5,535 nucleotides of DNA from an uncultured Clostridia bacterium (GCA_945834965.1 CAMAHZ010000090.1:1-5535); one strand, 5' to 3'. Counted from the stretch's first letter, positions 1 through 5,535 are shown. A program made the numbers and translations. The notes: generated from the letters alone by a model not told the origin.

Positions 1-48
1 ACCCTACTATCTTGGGTTGGTTACAAACAGCTTAACGCTTGATTTTAC

Positions 49-86
49 AAAAAAACGGCAAGCAAGGAAAAATATCCCGCTTACCG
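49..86 (-). terminator. Rho-independent terminator of the SDR / small-protein unit
   Basis: Read on the minus strand, an 8-bp stem (CGGTAAGC pairing with GCTTGCCG; plus-strand arms 79-86 and 56-63) closes a loop in which GG/CC can pair further. Seven U residues follow directly (A-tract at 49-55). One stem pair is G-U on the minus strand but would be a C-A mismatch on the plus strand, so the signal works for minus-strand transcripts. It lies about 55 bases past the stop of the 94-residue gene and is the natural end of that transcript. Confidence 0.85.
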
Positions 87-139
87 CAAGCTTGAACACT
101 ATTAATTATTAATTAACTTTTGCAAATATTACGCCGCTA

Positions 140-424
140 TCAATCATCCACGAGAGTGAACGAAAAGCTATCGCTCCCTATGGAAGTTTCCCTTTCAAAA
201 GACGCCGTATCGCCTTCGCCTTCCAAGACGAAATAGTGGTCCTGCGCGCCTTCCTTCAGGCGGAAACACACCGCGTTACCTATCACTTCGTCCACGACTA
301 TCCTAAAAAACGGCAGGCGAAAAATCTCGTCCATAAGGTATTCGCCCTTTACAGTCGGAACGAGCTGTTCTCCGCCGTATTCCGTATCGTAGGCAACCGA
401 ACTGACTTTAACCGAAATATTCAT
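140..424 (-). CDS. Small acidic hypothetical protein, 94 aa
   Basis: I do not recognise this protein. It is 94 residues long and strongly acidic (18 Asp/Glu against 7 Lys/Arg), with no signal peptide, membrane segment or cysteine pair (one Cys at 53). Alternating hydrophobic and polar residues (for example RIVVDEVIG at 41-49 and HYFVLEGEG at 63-71) suggest a small beta-rich cytoplasmic fold; this is inference. The ATG lies one base after the TAA stop of the dehydrogenase gene, with only a weak TTGG upstream, so translation is probably coupled to that gene. The stop is TGA, and a strong terminator follows at 49-86. The tight coupling and shared terminator argue for a real gene rather than a chance frame. 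A role linked to the dehydrogenase (subunit, activator or same pathway) is possible but not shown. Confidence 0.72.
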   Translation of the reverse strand: MNISVKVSSVAYDTEYGGEQLVPTVKGEYLMDEIFRLPFFRIVVDEVIGNAVCFRLKEGAQDHYFVLEGEGDTASFERETSIGSDSFSFTLVDD

Positions 425-425
425 T

Positions 426-1226
426 TTACCAAGTTCTTGAGTTTAGCTGACGGAACTGCGCAACGGTGGAAACGTGAGAGTTGAGTCCGCCGTCTACGGT
501 GACAATCTGCCCCGTAAAATACGCACTCTCGTCCGATGCGAGATACACGCACATATAGCCTATATCTTCGGGACAACCGTAACGGTTGACCATAATATTG
601 CTCGTGAAAATATCCTTAAGCGCCTGCGGTACGTGCGCTTCGTTTTCGGGCGTTACGATAAGTCCGGGGCGAACGCAGTTACAGCGAATATTCTGCTTGC
701 CGTACTGCAGGGCGGTATACTGCGTAAGCTTATCCACACCGGCTTTTGCGCAGGCGTACGCCGTAGAGCTTAAGTCGCCGCTGCACGACGCCATAGAGCC
801 GATATTGATTATCGAGCCGCCGCCGTTCTTTTGAAGATAGGGCAATACCGATTTGGTTGCGTAGAACGTGCCGCGCATATCGCTTTGGAAAATGGCGTCC
901 CACATATCAAGCGTAAGCTCGTCAACTCTGCCGTCCTTTAGCGCAACGTTAGCCGCGTTGTTGACCAAGACGTCGATTTTACCGTACTTTTCGGCGGTGT
1001 CTGCAAAGAGCTTTTCGATGCTCGCCGTGTCGGTAATATCCATAAAATGATAGAACGCTTCACCGCCGTCTTTGACTATTCTATCGACTACCGCCTGACC
1101 CTTTTCCTGACGTCTGCCGCAGATAACCACCTTTGCTCCTTCCGCCGCAAACAGCCTTGCGATACCTATGCCGATACCGCTCGTAGAACCCGTAACTATT
1201 GCTACTTTACCTTTTAATCTGTCCAT
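426..1226 (-). CDS. Short-chain dehydrogenase/reductase (classical SDR), 266 aa
   Basis: A cytoplasmic NAD(P)-dependent oxidoreductase of the classical SDR family, full length for the family. Visible motifs are the cofactor loop TGSTSGIG (12-19), the acidic residue after beta-3 (MDITD, D63), NNAA (89-92), the catalytic Ser144 in NIGSMAS, the catalytic Tyr157 and Lys161 in YACAK, and PG (187-188) followed by the substrate-lid region. The end of beta-2 reads CGRRQEKG with no acidic residue and two arginines (38-39), which favours NADP(H); this is inference. The Asn of the usual Asn-Ser-Tyr-Lys tetrad appears as Asp116 (SDMRGTF). After VDGG (244-247) there is a 19-residue tail that could help form the oligomer or the active site. 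The ATG at 1226 has an AAAGGAG ribosome binding site six bases upstream. The substrate cannot be told from sequence: sugar alcohols, 3-oxoacyl groups and steroids are all handled by such enzymes. Confidence 0.93.
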   Translation of the reverse strand: MDRLKGKVAIVTGSTSGIGIGIARLFAAEGAKVVICGRRQEKGQAVVDRIVKDGGEAFYHFMDITDTASIEKLFADTAEKYGKIDVLVNNAANVALKDGRVDELTLDMWDAIFQSDMRGTFYATKSVLPYLQKNGGGSIINIGSMASCSGDLSSTAYACAKAGVDKLTQYTALQYGKQNIRCNCVRPGLIVTPENEAHVPQALKDIFTSNIMVNRYGCPEDIGYMCVYLASDESAYFTGQIVTVDGGLNSHVSTVAQFRQLNSRTW

Positions 1227-1232
1227 AATAAT

Positions 1233-1239
1233 CTCCTTT
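1233..1239 (-). promoter_or_regulatory. Ribosome binding site of the SDR gene
   Basis: AAAGGAG on the minus strand, six bases before the ATG at 1226. It is a near-perfect Shine-Dalgarno sequence and fixes this start codon. Confidence 0.8.
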
Positions 1240-1259
1240 ATAGCTTTTTAACATTCTAT

Positions 1260-1288
1260 ATTTTAGCAGATTAAAAAATAGATTTCAA
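1260..1288 (-). promoter_or_regulatory. Sigma-A-like promoter for the SDR unit
   Basis: On the minus strand, TTGAAA (plus positions 1283-1288) and TAAAAT (1260-1265) are separated by exactly 17 bases. A TG dinucleotide one base before the -10 box gives an extended -10 (TGCTAAAAT). Transcription would start near 1253, leaving a short leader of about 27 bases that contains the ribosome binding site. The region is AT-rich, so other weak -10 matches exist nearby. Confidence 0.6.
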
Positions 1289-1341
1289 TAGGCTAATAGA
1301 ATATATTTTAAATTTTTATTGGGTATCATTCTGCGTATTAA

Positions 1342-1370
1342 TTTACATAAACTGTATTTTATGGTATACT
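1342..1370 (+). promoter_or_regulatory. Strong sigma-A-like promoter for the HD-GYP gene
   Basis: TTTACA (1342-1347) and TATACT (1365-1370) have 17-base spacing, with an upstream TG giving an extended -10 (TGGTATACT). The expected start is near 1377, giving a leader of about 52 bases before the ATG at 1429. The leader contains a small GCCC/GGGC hairpin (1398-1411) and a weak GTGAG (1415-1419) as the only ribosome binding site candidate, so the promoter looks strong and translation initiation looks modest. Confidence 0.75.
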
Positions 1371-1428
1371 TTAGTCAAGTAAATTAAAAAAGTGATAGCC
1401 CTTTTGTGGGCGCAGTGAGAATATAAAT

Positions 1429-2604
1429 ATGGATTTTTCCGAAAAACTGTTAATTAAATTTAAGCGCAACACGAACTATTCGCTTGCGTTAATTTGCCGT
1501 CTTGCGGCGTTACTTATGCTTCTTGCAATTATCTTAACCGCTTGCAACGTGTTTATTTTGGGTAATGAAATATACCCCGTTCTGGCGGTTTCCATCGTAA
1601 TAATGCTGCTCCCCACGCTGTTTTATAACGTTCTGCACAAGGATAACACGTTTTTAAAATATCTGTTCTTGACAATTTTAGTGCTTATGTCCGGGCTTTT
1701 GTATTCGCTGCTTTCATACCACGTTATACTAATGCTCGCCTTTCCCGTTTTGGTTTCCTGCCTGTACTGCGAGAGAAAGTGCGTTGTCTATACTTCGGTA
1801 TTGAGCTACCCCGTGATAATTGCAGCACATTTTATTGCTTTTGCCTTAAAGCTTGTACCGGACGAGCCTTTGATAACCTTAAAGGGTGTAATCGCTTACG
1901 GCATACTACCCCGTCTTTTAGAGTTCACTATAATGTTTATAATAGCCTTTACTATGACGGGTAAGGTGGAAAAACTGATAAGTGGACTTATTGACAAGAA
2001 CAGGGAATCTTACGAAAACCAAAAGACTGTCGTTTACTCCCTTTCCGAGATGATTGAAACGCAGTCTCACGATACGGGTGCGCACGTTAAACGCGTGAGC
2101 GAATACACGAAAATTCTCTGCCAGGCTTTGGGAATGAGTGACGAGGACGTTTGGCTTGTTAGTACTGCCGCAATGATGCACGACGTTGGGAAATTAATGG
2201 TTCCTGCAGAGATTTTGAATAAACCCGCTAAGCTTACGCAAGAAGAGTTTTCCGAAGTTAAAAAGCACGTAGAATACGGACAGAAGATGATGGAAAACGC
2301 GCCCGGGGAGCTTATGCAGGTTTCAACCCAAATCGCCCACGAACACCACGAAAAATTCAACGGCGAAGGATATTTGCATAAGAGCGGCGAAGAGATTTCT
2401 CTATACGCCAGAATAGTTGCCATTGCCGACGTTTTCGACGCGCTCGTCTCACGCAGACCGTATAAAGAGCCTTGGGATTTAGACAAGGCAAAGCAAGAGA
2501 TAATTTCACAGAGCGGTAAACAATTCGACCCTGAACTCGTCGATTTGTTTGATAAAAACTTTGCAAAGTTTGTTGCCGTTCACGAACGCTACCCCGATAC
2601 TTGA
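1429..2604 (+). CDS. Membrane-anchored HD-GYP domain phosphohydrolase, 391 aa
   Basis: A probable cyclic dinucleotide phosphodiesterase with a membrane sensor. Residues 17-177 hold five or six hydrophobic helices (about 17-44, 49-69, 76-97, 98-113, 118-142, 155-177) with short polar loops and no recognised sensor motif. A charged helical linker (178-210) leads to a cytoplasmic HD-GYP domain (about 200-380). The domain shows TGAH (His219), HDVGK (251-255), His280 in KKHVEYG, HEHHEKF with His306/His307, and Asp334 in IADVFDAL, so the metal-binding set of the family appears complete. The signature loop is altered: GEGYLHKSGEEI replaces the usual GxGYPxGLxGEEI, with Pro changed to Leu and one residue missing. 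Known HD-GYP enzymes linearise c-di-GMP to pGpG or GMP, and a few act on cGAMP; which applies here is not decidable. No GGDEF or EAL domain is fused. The gene is monocistronic, with its own promoter and a shared terminator downstream. Confidence 0.9.
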   Translation: MDFSEKLLIKFKRNTNYSLALICRLAALLMLLAIILTACNVFILGNEIYPVLAVSIVIMLLPTLFYNVLHKDNTFLKYLFLTILVLMSGLLYSLLSYHVILMLAFPVLVSCLYCERKCVVYTSVLSYPVIIAAHFIAFALKLVPDEPLITLKGVIAYGILPRLLEFTIMFIIAFTMTGKVEKLISGLIDKNRESYENQKTVVYSLSEMIETQSHDTGAHVKRVSEYTKILCQALGMSDEDVWLVSTAAMMHDVGKLMVPAEILNKPAKLTQEEFSEVKKHVEYGQKMMENAPGELMQVSTQIAHEHHEKFNGEGYLHKSGEEISLYARIVAIADVFDALVSRRPYKEPWDLDKAKQEIISQSGKQFDPELVDLFDKNFAKFVAVHERYPDT

Positions 2605-2638
2605 TTTTATTTAGTTGACCGATAAAAGCCTAAAACTT

Positions 2639-2670
2639 TAGCCCCGACCGCCTGAGAGCCGTCGGGGCTA
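2639..2670. terminator. Shared bidirectional terminator between convergent HD-GYP and glmM genes
   Basis: A perfect 10-bp stem, TAGCCCCGAC (2639-2648) with GTCGGGGCTA (2661-2670), and a 12-base loop. The plus-strand tail is UGAUUUUAUAU and the minus-strand tail is AAGUUUUAGG, so each direction has only a short U run; the GC-rich stem does most of the work. It sits 34 bases after the HD-GYP stop and 60 bases after the glmM stop, as expected for two facing genes sharing one hairpin. Confidence 0.8.
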
Positions 2671-2730
2671 TGATTTTATATCGTGCAATTTACTTTTTTA
2701 TACAGCCTGCTTTTCTATACGCCTACCGCC

Positions 2731-4116
2731 CTACTCGGCGTAGCCTTTGTGGGTGATTACGCTTACTACCCGTTCGGCAAGCCTTGTACAGTCGCTTTGA
2801 TTAGGGGCTTCTACCATAACCCGTATAAGCGGTTCCGTGCCCGATTCCCTGACTAAAATTCTTCCGCTTGAACCAAGCTCTGCGGCAACCCTTTCGACCG
2901 CGTCAAGCACGTCTTTATCTTCTAAAACCGCTTTTTTGTCCCTGACCTTTACGTTTATTAAGACCTGCGGATAGAGTTTTACGGGCTGGGTCAAACGCGA
3001 GAGCGTCGTCTTTTTAGCCATAAGAACTTCCATGATTTTTAAGCTTGTGAGTATGCCGTCGCCCGTAGTGGCGTACTTTGCAAAGATGATATGCCCCGAC
3101 TGCTCGCCGCCAAGCCTACAGCCGTGTTTTTGCATATATTCATAGACGTACCTATCCCCTACCGCCGTCTTGGCATAATCTATGCCCAGCTCGTCAAACG
3201 CCTTGTATAGCCCAAGATTGCTCATTACGGTGGTGACCACCTTGTTGCCCAAAAGCTCGCCACGCTCTTTCATATACCTGCCGTAGATATACAGAATTTG
3301 GTCGCCCGTCACGACGTTACCCTTTTCGTCCACGCAAAGACATCTATCCGCGTCCCCGTCATAGGCAAAACCTATATCAAGTCTCTTTTCTTTAACGAGA
3401 TTGCAGAGCCCTTCGATATGCGTCGACCCTGCGTTTTCGTTTACGTTCAAGCCGTTGGGTTCGGCGTTTATAACCGTAACCTTAGCCCCCAACGTTTCAA
3501 ATACGTTCCTTGCGATATTGAAAGCAGAGCCGTTTGCGCAGTCTAAAGCGACGTGCTTGCCTTTAAACGAGTACATACCGAGCGAAATTAAATAGGCGAT
3601 ATAACGGTTTCTGCCCGAGACGTAATCAACCGTTCTGCCGATTTTTTCACGGCGAGCGAACGGCACTTCCGCATACGTTTTGCCAAACGCCTTTAAGGTG
3701 CCGTCAAGGTAATCTTCGACGAGAGAAATAGTCTTTTCGTCCATTTTTTCGCCGTTGCCGCTAATAAGCTTTATGCCGTTGTCGTAATATGGGTTGTGGC
3801 TTGCAGAAATCATTATTCCGCAATCAAATTCGTCTACGCGCGTTATATACGCGACCGACGGCGTGGTGGTTACGTGCATGGTGTACGCGTCCGCCCCCGA
3901 CGAAGTTATGCCCGCAGACAGGGCGTATTCGAACATATAGCTCGAACGCCGAGTATCCTTGCCGATTACTATTTTTGCAGGTGTACTTTCGCCGTTGCGG
4001 CGTTTTAGCTCGCCAAAGTACCAACCTAAAAACCTGCCTGTTTTATACGCGTGGTCGGCGGTGAGCGTTACGTTGGCTTCACCCCTGAACCCGTCCGTTC
4101 CAAAATATTTTGACAT
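2731..4116 (-). CDS. glmM: Phosphoglucosamine mutase GlmM, 461 aa
   Basis: Converts glucosamine-6-phosphate to glucosamine-1-phosphate in the cytoplasm, the step before acetylation and uridylylation on the way to UDP-GlcNAc for peptidoglycan. It belongs to the alpha-D-phosphohexomutase family and is full length, slightly longer than the usual 445-450 residues. Motifs in order: FGTDGFRG at the N-terminus (5-12), the phosphoserine loop MISASHNPYYDNGIK (102-116) with catalytic Ser106, the magnesium loop DGDADR (253-258), the sugar-specificity loop GGEQSGHIIF (336-345), and the phosphate-binding loop RESGTEPLIRV (423-433). GEQSGH and the SASHNP form of the serine loop point to GlmM rather than a phosphomannomutase. 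The ATG is preceded by AAAGGA eight bases upstream, formed by the last codons of the upstream gene. The gap to that gene is five bases, so the two are co-transcribed. The stop is TAG. Confidence 0.97.
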   Translation of the reverse strand: MSKYFGTDGFRGEANVTLTADHAYKTGRFLGWYFGELKRRNGESTPAKIVIGKDTRRSSYMFEYALSAGITSSGADAYTMHVTTTPSVAYITRVDEFDCGIMISASHNPYYDNGIKLISGNGEKMDEKTISLVEDYLDGTLKAFGKTYAEVPFARREKIGRTVDYVSGRNRYIAYLISLGMYSFKGKHVALDCANGSAFNIARNVFETLGAKVTVINAEPNGLNVNENAGSTHIEGLCNLVKEKRLDIGFAYDGDADRCLCVDEKGNVVTGDQILYIYGRYMKERGELLGNKVVTTVMSNLGLYKAFDELGIDYAKTAVGDRYVYEYMQKHGCRLGGEQSGHIIFAKYATTGDGILTSLKIMEVLMAKKTTLSRLTQPVKLYPQVLINVKVRDKKAVLEDKDVLDAVERVAAELGSSGRILVRESGTEPLIRVMVEAPNQSDCTRLAERVVSVITHKGYAE

Positions 4117-4121
4117 TACGG

Positions 4122-4799
4122 TTATCCTTTATTGTCTTGTTTTGCAACCGTTTCAAACCTACCGCTTTTAACTATGCAATTTGCGGGAATTACGCCCCTT
4201 ACCGACGTTAGCGGATACACGGTTGTGTTTTTACCTATTATAGTGCCGGGGTTAATAACGCTGTTACAGCCGACTTCTACGTAGTCGCCGAGTATTGCGC
4301 CGAACTTTTTTAAACCCGTATCAATTCTTTCCACGCCGTTGACCGTAACGGAAGTTTTGTCCGACTTGACGTTAGAAATTATAGCACCTGCGCCCATATG
4401 GCATTTGTAGCCGAGAATGCCGTCGCCGACGTAGTTAAAGTGCGGAATTTGAACGCCGTCGAAAATTACTGCGTTTTTAAGTTCCACCGAATTGCCTATT
4501 ACGCAACCGTCGCCGATAAGCGCTTTCCCCCTTATAAAGGCACAGTGTCTTACTTCCGTGTGTGCGCCTATTATCGTCCATTCGCCTATATACGCGGTGG
4601 GCGCAACCTTTGCGGTTTTGTGCGCCCAAGCGTTCTCGCCTATTTCAACGAAATCTCCGCCGAGCGTTTTTGAAAGACTTGAAATTAAATCTTCTATACC
4701 TTTTAATGCCTGCCATGGATAGGTGAATTTTCTTAGATAATCTCCTGCAAGCGTGTGGGTTAAATCGAAATATTCTTCTGCTGAATACAAGTTTTTCAC
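4122..4799 (-). CDS. Left-handed beta-helix (hexapeptide) acyltransferase, GlmU C-terminal-like, 225 aa
   Basis: A single-domain hexapeptide-repeat protein related to the acetyltransferase half of GlmU, likely a trimer that acetylates a sugar phosphate. An alpha-helical N-terminus (about 5-48, with HTLAGDYLRKFTYPW) precedes repeated I-G-x-x-x turns (about 60-205). By hand alignment with E. coli GlmU, Arg90, Lys108, His120 and Tyr123 (in PHFNYVGD) match Arg333, Lys351, catalytic His363 and Tyr366, and Asn143 matches Asn386; the Asn377 position is His134. No nucleotidyltransferase domain is present, so uridylylation must occur elsewhere. Similar stand-alone Clostridia proteins are often labelled UDP-GlcNAc pyrophosphorylase, a name the domain content does not support. 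The given start is GTG; TTG at 4790-4788, five bases after GGGGTGA, is an equally good or better start. The gene leads an operon with glmM. Confidence 0.85.
   Translation of the reverse strand: MKNLYSAEEYFDLTHTLAGDYLRKFTYPWQALKGIEDLISSLSKTLGGDFVEIGENAWAHKTAKVAPTAYIGEWTIIGAHTEVRHCAFIRGKALIGDGCVIGNSVELKNAVIFDGVQIPHFNYVGDGILGYKCHMGAGAIISNVKSDKTSVTVNGVERIDTGLKKFGAILGDYVEVGCNSVINPGTIIGKNTTVYPLTSVRGVIPANCIVKSGRFETVAKQDNKG
4125..4130 (-). promoter_or_regulatory. glmM ribosome binding site embedded in the end of the upstream gene
   Basis: AAAGGA on the minus strand is formed by the final Lys and Gly codons of the acyltransferase gene, directly before its TAA stop and eight bases before the glmM ATG. 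Ribosomes ending the first gene therefore stop on the initiation region of the second, which fits translational coupling. Confidence 0.75.
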
Positions 4800-4845
4800 C
4801 CCTATTGCCGCGTCGTCGTTGCCGACGAACGGATAGCAATTAATA

Positions 4846-4862
4846 ATTATACTATCATTATA
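4846..4862 (-). promoter_or_regulatory. Tandem TATAAT boxes, likely promoter of the acyltransferase-glmM operon
   Basis: Two exact TATAAT hexamers lie on the minus strand (plus positions 4846-4851 and 4857-4862), 47 to 63 bases upstream of the GTG start and just past the terminator of the preceding gene. Neither has a convincing -35 box at 16-18 bases nor a TG extension, so the position supports a promoter but the choice between the two boxes is open. Confidence 0.4.
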
Positions 4863-4903
4863 TTTTGCATACGGTGAATTATATTCTTCTTAAAGGCGTA
4901 AAT

Positions 4904-4935
4904 AAAAAGCGCTACCGATTAAGGTAACGCCTTTT
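4904..4935 (-). terminator. Rho-independent terminator of the right-edge membrane protein gene
   Basis: On the minus strand, AAAAGGCGUUACC pairs over 13 bp with GGUAGCGCUUUUU across a 6-base loop, followed by AUUU. Two stem pairs are G-U on the minus strand and would be A-C mismatches on the plus strand, which shows its direction. It begins 17 bases after the TAA stop of the membrane protein and separates that gene from the acyltransferase-glmM operon. Confidence 0.85.
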
Positions 4936-4951
4936 AAATTGTGGTATTTAA

Positions 4952-5535
4952 TTATCCCTTTTTGCCGTCGGACTCTTCTGCCTGAGCTGCCGCCGCTTCC
5001 GCAACCTGCTCGCTACCTACCAAAACGGGGGTGCAAGCGGGAACGCCTTCTAACTCTTCACGCTTTTTCTTTGCGTATTTGGGCATATCGATGATAAGGA
5101 CAACCGCAGCCACGGCAATAAAGCCGATTATAAGCGAGAGAACAGCCGCTATAACTATACTCGTTTCATTTAACTTCTCAAGCTGGTTATTTGCAAATAA
5201 CACCCTTGCCTGCTGACCGTAAGCCGCCTTCATAACTTCTTTACAGGTTTCAGCCTGAGTTTCAAGCTTAGTTTTAATATCGTCTAACTTCTCACCAAAC
5301 GCAACGCTGTCTTCGTGATACTTTGTGTATTCGGCGGAAGTCTTATCCTGCGTCCAAGTCCAAATAGTCGAAGTTTTATCCACCGTAACGCCTGAATAAG
5401 CAAGCGTATATTCAATACTTACGTTTCTTGCTTCAAGCTCGCTTATAGTAGTTAAAATCGTCGTTTCGCTCGTCGTGCCGCCCGTTACAAGCTCTTGATA
5501 TAGCGCCTTGTTATTTGCGATTCTCTTAGTGTTTT
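4952..5535 (-). CDS. Membrane protein with C-terminal anchor, C-terminal 193 residues (5' end outside window)
   Basis: The frame stays open from the TAA at 4952 to the window edge, so the true start lies beyond 5535; the GTG at 5383 is an internal valine, not a supported start. I do not recognise the family. The visible part has a polar, Thr/Glu/Lys-rich region with likely helical or coiled stretches (nt about 5165-5330, including GEKLDDIKTKLETQAE). One strong transmembrane helix follows (nt about 5090-5161, TSIVIAAVLSLIIGFIAVAA and on to LIID). Then come a basic stop-transfer segment (KYAKKKREE) and an acidic, Ala/Glu-rich cytoplasmic tail ending SDGKKG. Positive residues after the helix predict an outside N-terminal domain and an inside C-terminus, which requires a signal peptide or second helix upstream. 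A Wzz-like chain-length regulator shape (external coiled domain, final membrane helix) is one possibility, at low confidence. A terminator follows at 4904-4935. Confidence 0.75.
   Translation of the reverse strand, partial: NTKRIANNKALYQELVTGGTTSETTILTTISELEARNVSIEYTLAYSGVTVDKTSTIWTWTQDKTSAEYTKYHEDSVAFGEKLDDIKTKLETQAETCKEVMKAAYGQQARVLFANNQLEKLNETSIVIAAVLSLIIGFIAVAAVVLIIDMPKYAKKKREELEGVPACTPVLVGSEQVAEAAAAQAEESDGKKG

Noticed and set aside
100..117. AT-rich near-palindrome (ATTAATTATTAATTAA) as an operator
   Set aside because: It is low-complexity AT sequence between a gene end and its terminator, with imperfect symmetry and no promoter beside it.
236..1050. Plus-strand open frames opposite the SDR and small-protein genes
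   Set aside because: They overlap each other in several frames with low-complexity translations, while the minus-strand SDR has all its motifs.
1377..1428. c-di-GMP riboswitch in the HD-GYP leader
   Set aside because: The leader is too short and lacks the conserved GEMM-type core; only a 4-bp hairpin is visible.
2067..2486. Long open frame (139 codons) on the minus strand opposite the HD-GYP domain
   Set aside because: It lies fully inside a well-supported gene, its translation is Ser/Cys-rich without motifs, and it has no ribosome binding site or promoter context; it is a shadow of the coding strand.
3298..4171. Several plus-strand open frames opposite glmM
   Set aside because: They mirror a complete, motif-verified glmM gene, and their translations show no domain features.
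5381..5383. GTG as the start of the right-edge membrane protein
   Set aside because: The frame continues open to the window edge, no ribosome binding site precedes it, and the predicted topology needs an upstream signal or membrane helix.
1..5535. CRISPR array, transposon ends, tRNA or toxin-antitoxin pair
   Set aside because: No regularly spaced repeats, terminal inverted repeats, transposase motifs or tRNA-like cloverleaf were seen. The SDR plus small acidic protein does not resemble a toxin-antitoxin pair, because the larger partner is an intact SDR enzyme.

Overview
This window looks like an ordinary chromosomal stretch from a low-to-mid-GC Gram-positive anaerobe, most likely an uncultured member of the Clostridia/Firmicutes. 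That placement is an inference. It rests on sigma-A-like promoters with extended -10 boxes, AAAGGAG-type ribosome binding sites, U-rich intrinsic terminators, a 6TM HD-GYP protein, and a free-standing left-handed beta-helix sugar-phosphate acetyltransferase-like gene next to glmM. I see no phage, transposon, CRISPR, tRNA or rRNA signal, and no gene-free stretch longer than about 200 bases.

Layout, left to right. (1) A two-gene minus-strand unit (1226 to 140) encodes a classical short-chain dehydrogenase/reductase, followed after one base by a small acidic protein of unknown function. It has its own extended -10 promoter and ends at a strong minus-strand terminator (49-86). (2) A divergent plus-strand gene (1429-2604) encodes a membrane-anchored HD-GYP phosphohydrolase with a very good TTTACA-17-TATACT promoter. 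(3) A convergent gap (2605-2730) holds a 10-bp GC-rich hairpin that can serve both facing genes. (4) A minus-strand operon (4799 to 2731) encodes a GlmU-acetyltransferase-like hexapeptide-repeat protein and then phosphoglucosamine mutase GlmM. The glmM ribosome binding site is made of the last two codons and stop of the upstream gene. (5) At the right edge is the C-terminal part of a minus-strand membrane protein that runs off the window, closed by its own terminator (4904-4935).

The clearest functional unit is the glmM pair. GlmM makes glucosamine-1-phosphate, which is the substrate of the acetyltransferase half of GlmU. The neighbouring protein keeps the main substrate-binding and catalytic positions of that half but has no uridyltransferase domain. 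The HD-GYP protein probably lowers cyclic di-GMP or a related dinucleotide, but its GYP loop is altered. No wholly new system is evident. The best leads are the altered HD-GYP loop, the split GlmU arrangement, the Asn-to-Asp change in the SDR tetrad, and the orphan proteins at both ends.
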